Below are positions 36,148-43,124 of a stretch of DNA of 64,000 nt, one piece after another. A program made the position numbers and the translations under genes. This stretch comes from Allobosea sp. ASV33. GTDB taxonomy: Bacteria > Pseudomonadota > Alphaproteobacteria > Rhizobiales > Beijerinckiaceae. Numbering within the stretch: the stretch's first letter is position 1; each line of letters opens with the position of its first letter. The stretch is from assembly GCF_016428755.1 (NCBI RefSeq), contig NZ_JAELTI010000001.1:89778-153777 (forward strand), given 5' to 3'. The notes beneath the pieces are model-generated. The model saw only the letters and a list, made by a program, of their open reading frames with translations, made no database searches and was not told where the DNA came from.

Positions 36148-36457
36148 CTCAAACCAAACGGCCTCCGGCGAAACCGGGGCGGTTCAAACCGCGTCGACTG
36201 CCTCGCAAGGCTGGCCGGGATCAAGGCCCAAATCGGCTATCGGCGCCGGCCCGGTCCTCAGGCGGCAAGCCGTCGGTCGAGGTCGACAACACCCTGGCCC
36301 GACGGTTCGATGGCAATGCGCAGGATAAGGCGTGAGTGACGGACATCACCTACATCAGGCCCCAGGAAGGCTTCGCCTATTCAATTTGCGCACCCAGGAC
36401 GCGACTCCATATGCTCCTCCAGCGCTGGCAGAAGCGAACGAGGAGAAAGCGCAAATC

Positions 36458-36550
36458 ATGAATTTTACAATCAAAACGTGTATTGCTGAAAAGGCCCTGC
36501 ATTTGGTACCTCCCACGAGAGTGCCAATCGAGCCGCTTTCAGAAACCTAA
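36458..36550 (+). CDS. Possible 30-residue peptide
   Basis: ATG 36458 lies behind GAGGAGAAAG (11 bases). It encodes 'MNFTIKTCIAEKALHLVPPT' plus ten residues ending 'PLSET'. It is immediately downstream of the IS3 relic, in AT-richer DNA than its surroundings. No family. Weak evidence: spacing and a plausible composition only. Confidence 0.25.
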   Translation: MNFTIKTCIAEKALHLVPPTRVPIEPLSET

Positions 36551-36726
36551 ATTTATGCTAATGCCGCGATTTCCGCTTAGTCACCGTCTATGAACTATCG
36601 GTCTCGTATTTCTCGTACTGGTTGCGACGCCTGCGCCTGCCTCGTTGTTCCAAGCTCCTGAGCGTCTCGACCTTTCGAGTCTGGCCTTAGGTATCGACAT
36701 GTTGTTGTCAGCGAATGGGGGTACCT

Positions 36727-37140
36727 ATGGTCACCAAGATTCCGAATCCGATCGATAAGCACGTTGGTAGTCGTGTCCGCATGCGAAGGATGTTGGCGGG
36801 TATTAGCCAGGAAAAGCTGGGCGACGCACTTGGCTTGACATTTCAGCAAGTGCAAAAATATGAGAAGGGCTCCAACCGCATCAGTGCGAGCCGTCTACAG
36901 CAAATTGCCAAGATGCTTGATGTCCCGGTGTCTTTTTTCTTTGATGGTGCTCCGACAGGTGATGTTACGGAGGTTGGCTTTACCGATTCTGCCGCGACTA
37001 CTTACATTTCTGAGTTCCTTGCGACCAGCGAGGGGGTGCAGCTCACCAAGGCCTTTACGCGGATCAAAACCGGCCGAGTTCGTCGGCGAATCATTGATCT
37101 TGTAGAAGCGCTGGCGGAGTCTGACTCTGGTCCTCTCTAA
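36727..37140 (+). CDS. XRE-family helix-turn-helix regulator
   Basis: 137 residues from the ATG at 36727; an ATG four codons earlier is also in frame. 'NPIDKHVGSRVRMRRMLAGI', 'SQEKLGDALGLTFQQVQKYE' and 'KGSNRISASRLQQIAKMLDV' form a textbook Cro/CI-type HTH of the small alphaproteobacterial regulators related to SinR/CtrA-pathway and prophage-type repressors. The C-terminal 60 residues end in a helix with a Thr/Arg-rich segment. It lies near mobile remnants and converges on the LysR gene at 37318. Target unknown. Confidence 0.9.
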   Translation: MVTKIPNPIDKHVGSRVRMRRMLAGISQEKLGDALGLTFQQVQKYEKGSNRISASRLQQIAKMLDVPVSFFFDGAPTGDVTEVGFTDSAATTYISEFLATSEGVQLTKAFTRIKTGRVRRRIIDLVEALAESDSGPL

Positions 37141-37317
37141 GGCGTGCGCTCTTGCGACGCTCGCTTACTTCAAGATTCGCATTTCTCAGCAGTTCATTGA
37201 GGATCGGCGAGTCTAGTTTTTTTGCCTTGAGGCAAAGGCGCGGTAACTCGCGAAAAAGAATAGAGATCGGCTCTTCAATGCTCATGGAAGGACGCCTCTT
37301 GCCTCCCTGGGGAAACA

Positions 37318-38316
37318 TTAGATTGCTCTTGCAGCCGTAGGCGCCACAGTGGCCGAATAATGTTCGTACCCCTTGAACAAGCCCCATTTCTCTAACTGGT
37401 CAAGATGCTGAAGGATATCCTCCGGCGGCATCATAGTCTCCGCGAACCACGGGAAAAGCTTCGGATCGAACGCTCTCCGAATCCAATCGATCGTCTTCCG
37501 GACGTGGAAAAACTCGGTCGCTCGGGAGCTGTAAACCAGCCACAGATCTCGTTTGAGTGACCAGTCCTTTGCGACATGCTTCAACTCGGGCGCTAGACCG
37601 ACCGTAAAGCTCGGAAATGCGGTGATTCCAACGCCGCGCCGTGCAGCGATGAGTTGTGACGATGCCGTGTTTACGGAGAGATCGATGAACGAGCGCGGAT
37701 CTCCCAGCTCATCCAAGGCAAGCGCCTCCGTAGCAATCTGGGCCGCGGCGATTTCAAGAACATGATGCTTTGATAGTTCCGCTCGTGTGGCTGGGTAGCC
37801 TCTGCGAGTGATGTACTCTTCAGATGCAAATAGAAGGACATGAATGGCGCATAACCTGACGGATTCAATGTCCGGATCTGGTGGCGGCTGATCGAATTGT
37901 ACGGATATATCGACCTCAAACGATTTTACGTCGTAAGGCTTCGGGTCAATGTTCAGGCGCATGCGGATGCGCTCGTCATAGAAATCAACGATGCGCGGCA
38001 ACAGCCAGAAGGTGCCAATCCCTTCGGAGCAGCCAATATTCACTGATCGCCGTTGCTCCTGGCCGCGGATGCAAACTCCGCGAAGGGCGCGAGCTGCTCG
38101 GAGCATATCCAGCGATCGATCATAAATCATCCGACCCGTCTCAGTTAGAAGCGCGCCTCGCGGATCTCTGGTTAAAAGTAGAGCCCCCACCATGTTCTCC
38201 AAGCTCTCTAGATGAGAGCGGATCGTCTTGATCGAGCACCCGATCTGAGCGGACGCCTCGCGGATGCTGCGTGTCTGCGCGACCGCTATGAAAATCCGGA
38301 TGGTTTCCCAATCCAT
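37318..38316 (-). CDS. LysR-family transcriptional regulator
   Basis: 332 residues from the ATG at 38316 ('MDWETIRIFIAVAQTRSIRE'). A further upstream ATG is in frame but makes an atypical N-terminus. The HTH is 'ASAQIGCSIKTIRSHLESLE', followed by an effector domain with 'SVNIGCSEGIGTFWLLPRIV' and a C-terminal extension 'MMPPEDILQHLDQLEKWGLF'. It is divergent from the tandem-GNAT operon, with 138 bp between starts that contain a 10-bp perfect inverted repeat. It is the likely regulator of 38455-40517. Confidence 0.9.
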   Translation of the reverse strand: MDWETIRIFIAVAQTRSIREASAQIGCSIKTIRSHLESLENMVGALLLTRDPRGALLTETGRMIYDRSLDMLRAARALRGVCIRGQEQRRSVNIGCSEGIGTFWLLPRIVDFYDERIRMRLNIDPKPYDVKSFEVDISVQFDQPPPDPDIESVRLCAIHVLLFASEEYITRRGYPATRAELSKHHVLEIAAAQIATEALALDELGDPRSFIDLSVNTASSQLIAARRGVGITAFPSFTVGLAPELKHVAKDWSLKRDLWLVYSSRATEFFHVRKTIDWIRRAFDPKLFPWFAETMMPPEDILQHLDQLEKWGLFKGYEHYSATVAPTAARAI

Positions 38317-38414
38317 GTCTGCTCCCAAGGCCAGCCCTGGGTGAGGTAGTACGGTTCCCACGTGGTTCCCTTTTGACATCATTTATCCCCGTCGGGTGTG
38401 GGCTAGCCTATTCA

Positions 38415-38439
38415 AATCAGCGGCAGAACGCCGCTGATT
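38415..38439. promoter_or_regulatory. 10-bp perfect inverted repeat in the LysR/GNAT divergent region
   Basis: AATCAGCGGC, five bases (AGAAC), GCCGCTGATT. It ends two bases before the AGGAGG of the GNAT gene. It could be the LysR operator or a hairpin in the mRNA leader that occludes the ribosome binding site. Confidence 0.6.
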
Positions 38440-38454
38440 GAGAGGAGGATGACG

Positions 38455-39642
38455 ATGAGCTTTCACTCGCGTATCGAGGGCGAAAGGATATCGGCCGACG
38501 CGACCAGGCATCTGCTGCGCCTTGACCCGAGCAAATATGCTCGCGGCCTGGTTTCGTTCACTCCCAGTGCAAACCTTCTGGGTGACATGGTCGCAAAAGC
38601 TGGTGCATTCGTACAGAAGCCTGCCTCCTACGAAGCCGTGATGAGGGTGTTTCGTTACAACCCTGACACGATTATTGCCATCGCCAAAGGGCAATGGCGG
38701 CAGAAGTCCGGTATGGCACCCGTCGGCTTTTGGGCGCATATCCCGCTGAATCAGGCGGGCCACGACGCTTTGTTCTCAGGTGAGTTCGATACGACCGATC
38801 CGAAGCTGCATTTTATTGCCGCAGCATCGGAGAAGCCGGCCGCCGTTTATCATTGGTATACCTTCATGCCGGCTCAGCTCGGTGGGGGATTCGCGCTTGC
38901 GCTCGAACGCTTTGCGCTTCCGCGCTACAAGAACGTGCCGATGTACTGCTACGCCGCAAACGCGCAGGCTCGCGCGTTTTTCCTGAGATCGGGTTGGAAG
39001 GAGGGCAGCGAGCACAACGGTCGGTATCTGGAGAAGCTCCTTCATCTGCAGCCGCCCGAGCTCGTGGAAAGCACGCCGCTTTACGCTTCCTATATTGCCG
39101 GCGCCGGATCCAAGCGGCTCGGTATTCGGATCGGCACCGGCGTTGATGATCTGCTTCTGGCTATCTCAATCCGTGGTGCAGCCTTCGTCGGCGAACGCTT
39201 CCTGCCGGTCCACGAGGACATCGACGGCAACGACATGTCCTCAACTCATGTCATCGGCTACGTGGGCGACAATCCAGCCGGAACGATCCGCATTCGTTAC
39301 TTCGCGAACTTCGTGAAGCTGGAGCGGCTCGCCGTGTTGCCGCAGCACCGCGGCGACAAGCTCGCCAGTGCGCTGGTCAAAGCCGCCTTGGCCTTCGTTC
39401 AACGCAAGGGCTATCGGCGTGTCTATGGCCAAGCCGCCGAGCCATTCTTGCCGTTCTGGAAAAAGCATGGCTTTCGTCAACGGATCGGCACCGGCATCAC
39501 GTACCTGACCGACGAGGTCTATTACGAGATCGACCTCGAGCTCGACGCGCCTGCCGACGCCATAACTCCCGAGTCTGGCGCCAAAATCTTGGTTCGCCAG
39601 GAAGGTTTATGGCATCAGCCCGGCGCCTTCGAGGAGGGCTGA
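38455..39642 (+). CDS. Tandem GNAT-domain acetyltransferase
   Basis: 395 residues from the ATG at 38455, six bases after AGGAGG; the ATG at 38449 is too close to it. Two GNAT-like halves are visible. The first, about 45-200, has 'PAQLGGGFALALERFALP' and 'AFFLRSGWKEG'. The second, about 215-365, has 'VKLERLAVLPQHRGDKLASA', matching the Q/R-x-x-G-x-G/A acetyl-CoA loop, and 'PFLPFWKKHGFRQRIGTG'. The first half has a weaker CoA loop and may be regulatory. GNATs transfer acyl groups to amines; the substrate is unknown. It heads an operon with three small proteins and faces a LysR gene. Confidence 0.82.
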   Translation: MSFHSRIEGERISADATRHLLRLDPSKYARGLVSFTPSANLLGDMVAKAGAFVQKPASYEAVMRVFRYNPDTIIAIAKGQWRQKSGMAPVGFWAHIPLNQAGHDALFSGEFDTTDPKLHFIAAASEKPAAVYHWYTFMPAQLGGGFALALERFALPRYKNVPMYCYAANAQARAFFLRSGWKEGSEHNGRYLEKLLHLQPPELVESTPLYASYIAGAGSKRLGIRIGTGVDDLLLAISIRGAAFVGERFLPVHEDIDGNDMSSTHVIGYVGDNPAGTIRIRYFANFVKLERLAVLPQHRGDKLASALVKAALAFVQRKGYRRVYGQAAEPFLPFWKKHGFRQRIGTGITYLTDEVYYEIDLELDAPADAITPESGAKILVRQEGLWHQPGAFEEG

Positions 39643-39645
39643 CAA

Positions 39646-39873
39646 ATGCGCCCTATCCAACTTAATCAAGACCAGAATGCGCCGGATACGGAGTTCAACC
39701 CTGACTCGCCGGAGGAGATCGAGGCTATGCTTGCGATGCTCGAGTATCTCTTGCCGCAAGCACGCGAGGTTAGCCCGACGATTGCGTTGCACCTCGGTCT
39801 GGCGAAGCACGAGCTGGTGAAGGCACTTGCCTTCCGGAAAGCAGTCATCGAGCGCTTTCCCTGCATCCAATAG
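39646..39873 (+). CDS. Small acidic helical protein of the GNAT operon
   Basis: 75 residues; ATG three bases after the GNAT stop, behind GGAGGGC. It is acidic at the N-terminus ('DQNAPDTEFNPDSPEEIEAM') and then helical ('AMLEYLLPQAREVSPTIALH', 'LGLAKHELVKALAFRKAVIE'), ending 'RFPCIQ'. No signal or membrane segment. Family not recognised. Tight spacing shows co-expression with the GNAT protein, so a partner or substrate role is possible. Confidence 0.7.
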   Translation: MRPIQLNQDQNAPDTEFNPDSPEEIEAMLAMLEYLLPQAREVSPTIALHLGLAKHELVKALAFRKAVIERFPCIQ

Positions 39874-39917
39874 CCGATTTCTCGGCGTTGCCTCATTTAA
39901 TTTTCAAGGAGTTTCCC

Positions 39918-40241
39918 ATGAGTTCCGTTCCATCGCCAAAATCAATGATGGCTGCGAATCGCGGCCCGACAGTATTTTTCGAGCATGCTGTAGCGATGAG
40001 TTGCACGAACGGAGTGTACTGTCTCACGCTCGCCGCCGGCAGCCCTATTCCGCTTCAAGACGGGCGCCTCGGCCAGGAGCTCATCGGCGTGGGCCAAATT
40101 CACGGCACCCGTCATGCGTTGACGGAGCTACGCATCGCAATCGATCGTATCCTGAACGTCAAGCTGCCACATGAGCTGGACCCGCATGGTGAAGGCTCCG
40201 GGCGAAGCAGGATGGGCAGCGAGACCAGTCCGAAGCACTAG
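39918..40241 (+). CDS. Small protein of unknown function, GNAT operon
   Basis: 107 residues from ATG 39918, 6 bases after AAGGAG. The middle section looks folded: 'TVFFEHAVAMSCTNGVYCLT', 'PLQDGRLGQELIGVGQIHGT' and 'HALTELRIAIDRILNVKLP'. The C-terminal tail is hydrophilic, ending 'GSETSPKH'. Family not recognised. It has no signal peptide and two cysteines. It is the third gene of the LysR-facing operon. Confidence 0.68.
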   Translation: MSSVPSPKSMMAANRGPTVFFEHAVAMSCTNGVYCLTLAAGSPIPLQDGRLGQELIGVGQIHGTRHALTELRIAIDRILNVKLPHELDPHGEGSGRSRMGSETSPKH

Positions 40242-40263
40242 GCGGCAAACTCAAGAGAGGGCT

Positions 40264-40296
40264 TTGCGGCTGCCCCTTCAATTGGAGCAGCCGCAA
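40264..40296 (+). promoter_or_regulatory. Intercistronic stem-loop
   Basis: TTGCGGCTGC and GCAGCCGCAA form a perfect 10-bp stem around 13 bases. There is no T-tract, so it is more likely an mRNA-stabilising or processing hairpin than a terminator. It separates the third and fourth genes of the GNAT operon. Confidence 0.6.
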
Positions 40297-40322
40297 TACC
40301 TCGCAGCGTAAGGAGCTGAGCC

Positions 40323-40517
40323 ATGATCGATGCCTGGCCTCCGGTGCCAATTCCCTATCGGCCGCCGATTGAAGTACTGATCAGCGACGTCGACAGGCTG
40401 ATCGATAGGGTTACCGGGTTCGACCCACTCAGTGCAGCGCTGCTTTGCCTCGTCAGAAGAGAGCTGGCGACTCGTAAGGAACGCGAAAATAACGCGGAGG
40501 ACACTTCTTCTTCATAA
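40323..40517 (+). CDS. Small protein of unknown function, end of GNAT operon
   Basis: 64 residues from ATG 40323 behind TAAGGAG. It begins 'MIDAWPPVPIPYRPPIEVLI', proline-rich, followed by 'SDVDRLIDRVTGFDPLSAAL' and 'LCLVRRELATRKERE' with an acidic Ser tail. One amphipathic and one hydrophobic helix are predicted. Family not recognised. Probably the last gene of the operon begun at 38455. Confidence 0.62.
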   Translation: MIDAWPPVPIPYRPPIEVLISDVDRLIDRVTGFDPLSAALLCLVRRELATRKERENNAEDTSSS

Positions 40518-41043
40518 GAAGCTACCCCCACCGGAGAGACCCAAAAATTGCGTCCCGCAGCCACGCTGCGAACCGCGCCGGAGTTTAACGGCCGCTCTCA
40601 GGCAAGTCATCACCTAAAAGTTGCAATTGCGGAATATGCAATTAGTGATAGAAGCGCATTGCCCGCAGTTGGTCTCCGATTTTGCCTAATGTTGCGCGGG
40701 CAGGGCTGATACGCAAGCCGGAGGGGGCGCATCAGGTAGTTGCGGGGCGCCGCGGCTACACTACCACCATGCTTGGTATGTTCCTGATCTGGACAAGCAT
40801 TTGATCCAGAACGCAGGGTGAGTTGCAAGTGACGCGTCCGCTACAGCAATTCGATTTCGAGAGCATCGACCGCGGCGATGCTCCGTTCCTTTGAGACTGG
40901 TCAGACCTTCCCGAGCAGAGCAGCGTGTGCGCGTCGGCATCAAGCGCGCACGCGCTTCGCGCCTGCTAGCATCGCGTGATCTACAGGCCGCACTTGTCGA
41001 TGGCTGGTCAAGCGTAGAGCCGCCGTCATGGGGCATCCGGGCA

Positions 41044-41199
41044 CTATAGTTTTACTTCTTGAGCACCACCCCACTTAGAGGTCCTGAAGCGATACATTTC
41101 ACCAGCAGGAATGGCTTCAAAATCGCCATCTGGCAGAAGGGCGACCAGCGCTCGCCTCATCTGAAGCCCACTCTGCGGACGCAAGGGCCAGTTTGTCAT
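41044..41199 (-). CDS. Possible 51-residue protein
   Basis: The reverse frame from ATG 41199 to TAG at 41044 reads 'MTNWPLRPQSGLQMRRALVA', 'LLPDGDFEAIPAGEMYRFRT' and 'SKWGGAQEVKL'. Composition looks protein-like and balanced, but there is no good ribosome binding site and no family is recognised. Confidence 0.35.
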   Translation of the reverse strand: MTNWPLRPQSGLQMRRALVALLPDGDFEAIPAGEMYRFRTSKWGGAQEVKL

Positions 41200-41384
41200 G
41201 GCGACCAAAATCAGGGGAGTAATGGAACGTGAAAGGCTCCGATCTCGGCGGAGCAGGAAGCACCCATGGGCCTCAAAGGTTTCCGATGGGTCGTCCTTCG
41301 AGTTTCTTTCGGAACAATTCTACGTCCGGCGGTGTACTGGCATTATGCCGCTGCATTGGTTTTCATCACCGGTCTATATTGCGA

Positions 41385-41613
41385 CGCCGATCCGCTTCGA
41401 GCATTTCCAGAACGGCAAGGGGATCAAGCGGATCGCGCGGGAACTCGGCGTCGCGCGCGGTACGGTCCGCAAGTGCTTCGCTCCGGGGCGACCGAGTTCG
41501 TGCAGAAGCGCGAGGTCAAACCGCGTCGGAAGCCGGGATCCTGGGTCGATACGCTGGCTGCGATCCTTGAGGCCGAAGACCGGTTGCTCAGCCCGATCCG
41601 AGCGCCATTTTGA
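41385..41613 (+). mobile_element. IS21-family transposase (IstA) N-terminal remnant
   Basis: 'FEHFQNGKGIKRIARELGVA' and 'RGTVRK' give the IstA helix-turn-helix. After loss of one base near 41470 the frame continues 'VLRSGATEFVQKREVKPRRK' and 'PGSWVDTLAAILEAEDRLLS' and then stops. Only about 75 residues of roughly 500 remain, with no IstB and no terminal repeats seen. Confidence 0.75.
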
Positions 41614-41799
41614 TTGGCCTCTCTTGGTTAGATTGAAGCGAGGCATCGACCGAATGCCCGCTTGAGCGAAATTGAGCCCTTCGTTGGCCAGCACGCATAA
41701 GCACGCAAAAGTTGTATATTTAATACCTCGTTAACCATCGCGGCGTAAGCTTCGGCTACATATCTACCTGCCTATCCATCAGGTATGGGAGCCTAACTC

Positions 41800-42285
41800 A
41801 TGGCAATAACTCGCCTCACGTTCGGCCTAATTGTTTCTGCTTTCGTATTCACTCAAGCAAATGCCGCAACGTCGGTAGGAAATTTTCAAGTTCAGATCAA
41901 TATACAGGCGACTTGCATTTTCGTCGCCGCTTCGGATTTGAATTTTGGAAATGCTGGCGTTCTATCTGCAAGTGTGGACTCGACGAGTACTATCAGTGTC
42001 CAGTGCACAACGACTACTCCATACACGATCGGCCTCAACCAGGGCGTGAACGGAAGCTCGGTGACGACCCGGCAGATGGCAGGGGCGGGTGGGCTGATCA
42101 ACTACTCGATTTTCCGCGATGCTGGCCGCACGCAGAACTGGGGAACCACGGCGGGCAGCGATACCGTTGCAGGCGTCGGGAACGGCGCGGCCCAGAACTA
42201 CACCGTCTACGGTCGCGTCCCCGCCCAGACCACTCCGGCGCCCGCGCTCTACACCGACACGATCACGGTGACGGTTACCTACTGA
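41800..42285 (+). CDS. SCPU-domain (spore coat U) pilin subunit
   Basis: 161 residues. Signal peptide 'LIVSAFVFTQANAAT', then a Csu-type spore coat protein U domain: 'NFQVQINIQATCIFVAASDL', 'NFGNAGVLS', 'ISVQCTTTTPYTIGL', 'NYTVYGRVPAQTTPAPALYT' and the terminal 'DTITVTVTY'. Two cysteines can form the family disulfide, and the C-terminal strand and N-terminal extension fit donor-strand exchange. As the first and smallest gene of the chaperone-usher operon it is probably the major shaft subunit, as CsuA/B is in Acinetobacter Csu pili. Confidence 0.92.
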   Translation: MAITRLTFGLIVSAFVFTQANAATSVGNFQVQINIQATCIFVAASDLNFGNAGVLSASVDSTSTISVQCTTTTPYTIGLNQGVNGSSVTTRQMAGAGGLINYSIFRDAGRTQNWGTTAGSDTVAGVGNGAAQNYTVYGRVPAQTTPAPALYTDTITVTVTY

Positions 42286-42403
42286 CTAGCGACGGCCAGC
42301 GCCGCTAGCCTCCGACGATCGCCTTGAATGCAACCGGGAGGTTGGACGGCACTGCCCGCGCAGCGCCGATCGCCTCCGCCTTGCCGGGATAGGAGGAAAA
42401 CAG

Positions 42404-43120
42404 ATGAGGAGCGCAGCAATCGGTGTGGCCCTTACGGGCCTCGCTGCCGGAACGGTGGATGCGGCGTCCCTGCAGGTGGCGCCAGTGTTGCTGGATCTTC
42501 CTGCGCCGGGAAACACGGCGACGATCACCCTGCGCAACACCGATGTCGAGCCGATCACGGCGCAGCTTCGCGTCTTTCGCTGGACCCAGCGCGATGGGGC
42601 GGAACGGCTGGAGCCGACGGACGACGTGGTGGCAAGTCCGCCTGTCGTGCAGCTTCGCTCCCGCCAAGATTACACGGTGCGCGTCGTCCGGTTGGCGGGC
42701 AGTTCCGGTGGCGGCGAAGCGGCCTTCAGGCTGGTCGTCGATGAACTACCCAAGCCGAACCGAACGCCGGGGACCGTTGCTCTCGTCATGCGTCATGTCG
42801 TTCCCGTCTTTTTCACCGATCGCGCCGCATCGCCGGCGTCGGTAACGTGGCTAGCCCGCCGGCAAGGCAAGACTATCACGATCGACGCCGCAAATAGCGG
42901 CGACCGCCGGGTCCGGCTGGCCGCTGTGACGGTTCGCGACGAGTCCGGAAAGGTATTGGCAGCCAACAAGGGCTTGCTCGGCTATTCCCTCGGCCGCTCC
43001 GCGATGCAGTGGGTTCTTCCCGTCCAGCCAGCGTCGAAATCGGGCGCTCGTTTCACGATTTCCGGGATGACGGAGGCAGGTCCGTTCAATGCAACGTTGC
43101 CGATGTCAGCGGGCCGGTAG
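42404..43120 (+). CDS. Periplasmic fimbrial chaperone (PapD/CsuC-like)
   Basis: 238 residues. A signal peptide is followed by two Ig-like domains: 'ASLQVAPVLLDLPAPGNTAT' and 'RNTDVEPITAQLRVFRWTQ' in domain 1, the F1-G1 donor region 'AAFRLVVDELPKPNRTPGTV', and domain 2 from 'ASVTWLARRQGKTITIDAAN'. It should bind and cap SCPU subunits in the periplasm and deliver them to the usher encoded next. The 118-bp gap after the pilin gene could hold a processing site that favours excess pilin. Confidence 0.9.
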   Translation: MRSAAIGVALTGLAAGTVDAASLQVAPVLLDLPAPGNTATITLRNTDVEPITAQLRVFRWTQRDGAERLEPTDDVVASPPVVQLRSRQDYTVRVVRLAGSSGGGEAAFRLVVDELPKPNRTPGTVALVMRHVVPVFFTDRAASPASVTWLARRQGKTITIDAANSGDRRVRLAAVTVRDESGKVLAANKGLLGYSLGRSAMQWVLPVQPASKSGARFTISGMTEAGPFNATLPMSAGR

Positions 43121-43124
43121 GCTC

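Larger units (their letters stand above)
34866..36186 (+). mobile_element. Complete IS3-family insertion sequence, 1.32 kb
   Basis: Terminal inverted repeats begin TGAACCGCCCCGG at the left and end with the complement (CCGGGGCGGTTCA) at the right; the match continues imperfectly through TTTGTCGGAGGCC. The element contains intact orfA and orfB. No clear target duplication (AAG left, AAC right). Inserted within orfB of an older IS3 relic. Confidence 0.9.
34332..36385 (+). mobile_element. Degenerate IS3-family element, interrupted by a second IS3
   Basis: The outer element starts near 34332 with OrfA 'MIGHGHFSDDFKRDAVAHIT', continued after a frameshift by 'VSKRLGVTQYSLYAWKRKLS'. OrfB follows with more shifts ('FVAERRRQFLVRAMRCLRIQ', 'GGFYAWL', 'HDDLLDQDETSCA'). 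It is split at 34866 by the inner IS. It resumes at 36187 ('RLAGIKAQIGYRRRPG', 'NTLARRFDGNAQDKA', 'VTDITYIRPQEGFAY') and ends abruptly near 36385 before the rest of the DDE domain. Dead: several frameshifts, insertion and 3' truncation. Confidence 0.85.
40518..41790. other. Gene-poor stretch before the pilus operon
   Basis: About 1.3 kb. It contains one possible small reverse gene (41044-41199) and an IS21 transposase remnant (41385-41613). The rest has no recognisable frame. The last 100 bases are AT-rich ('GTTGTATATTTAATACCTCG') and probably carry the promoter of the SCPU pilus operon. Confidence 0.5.
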
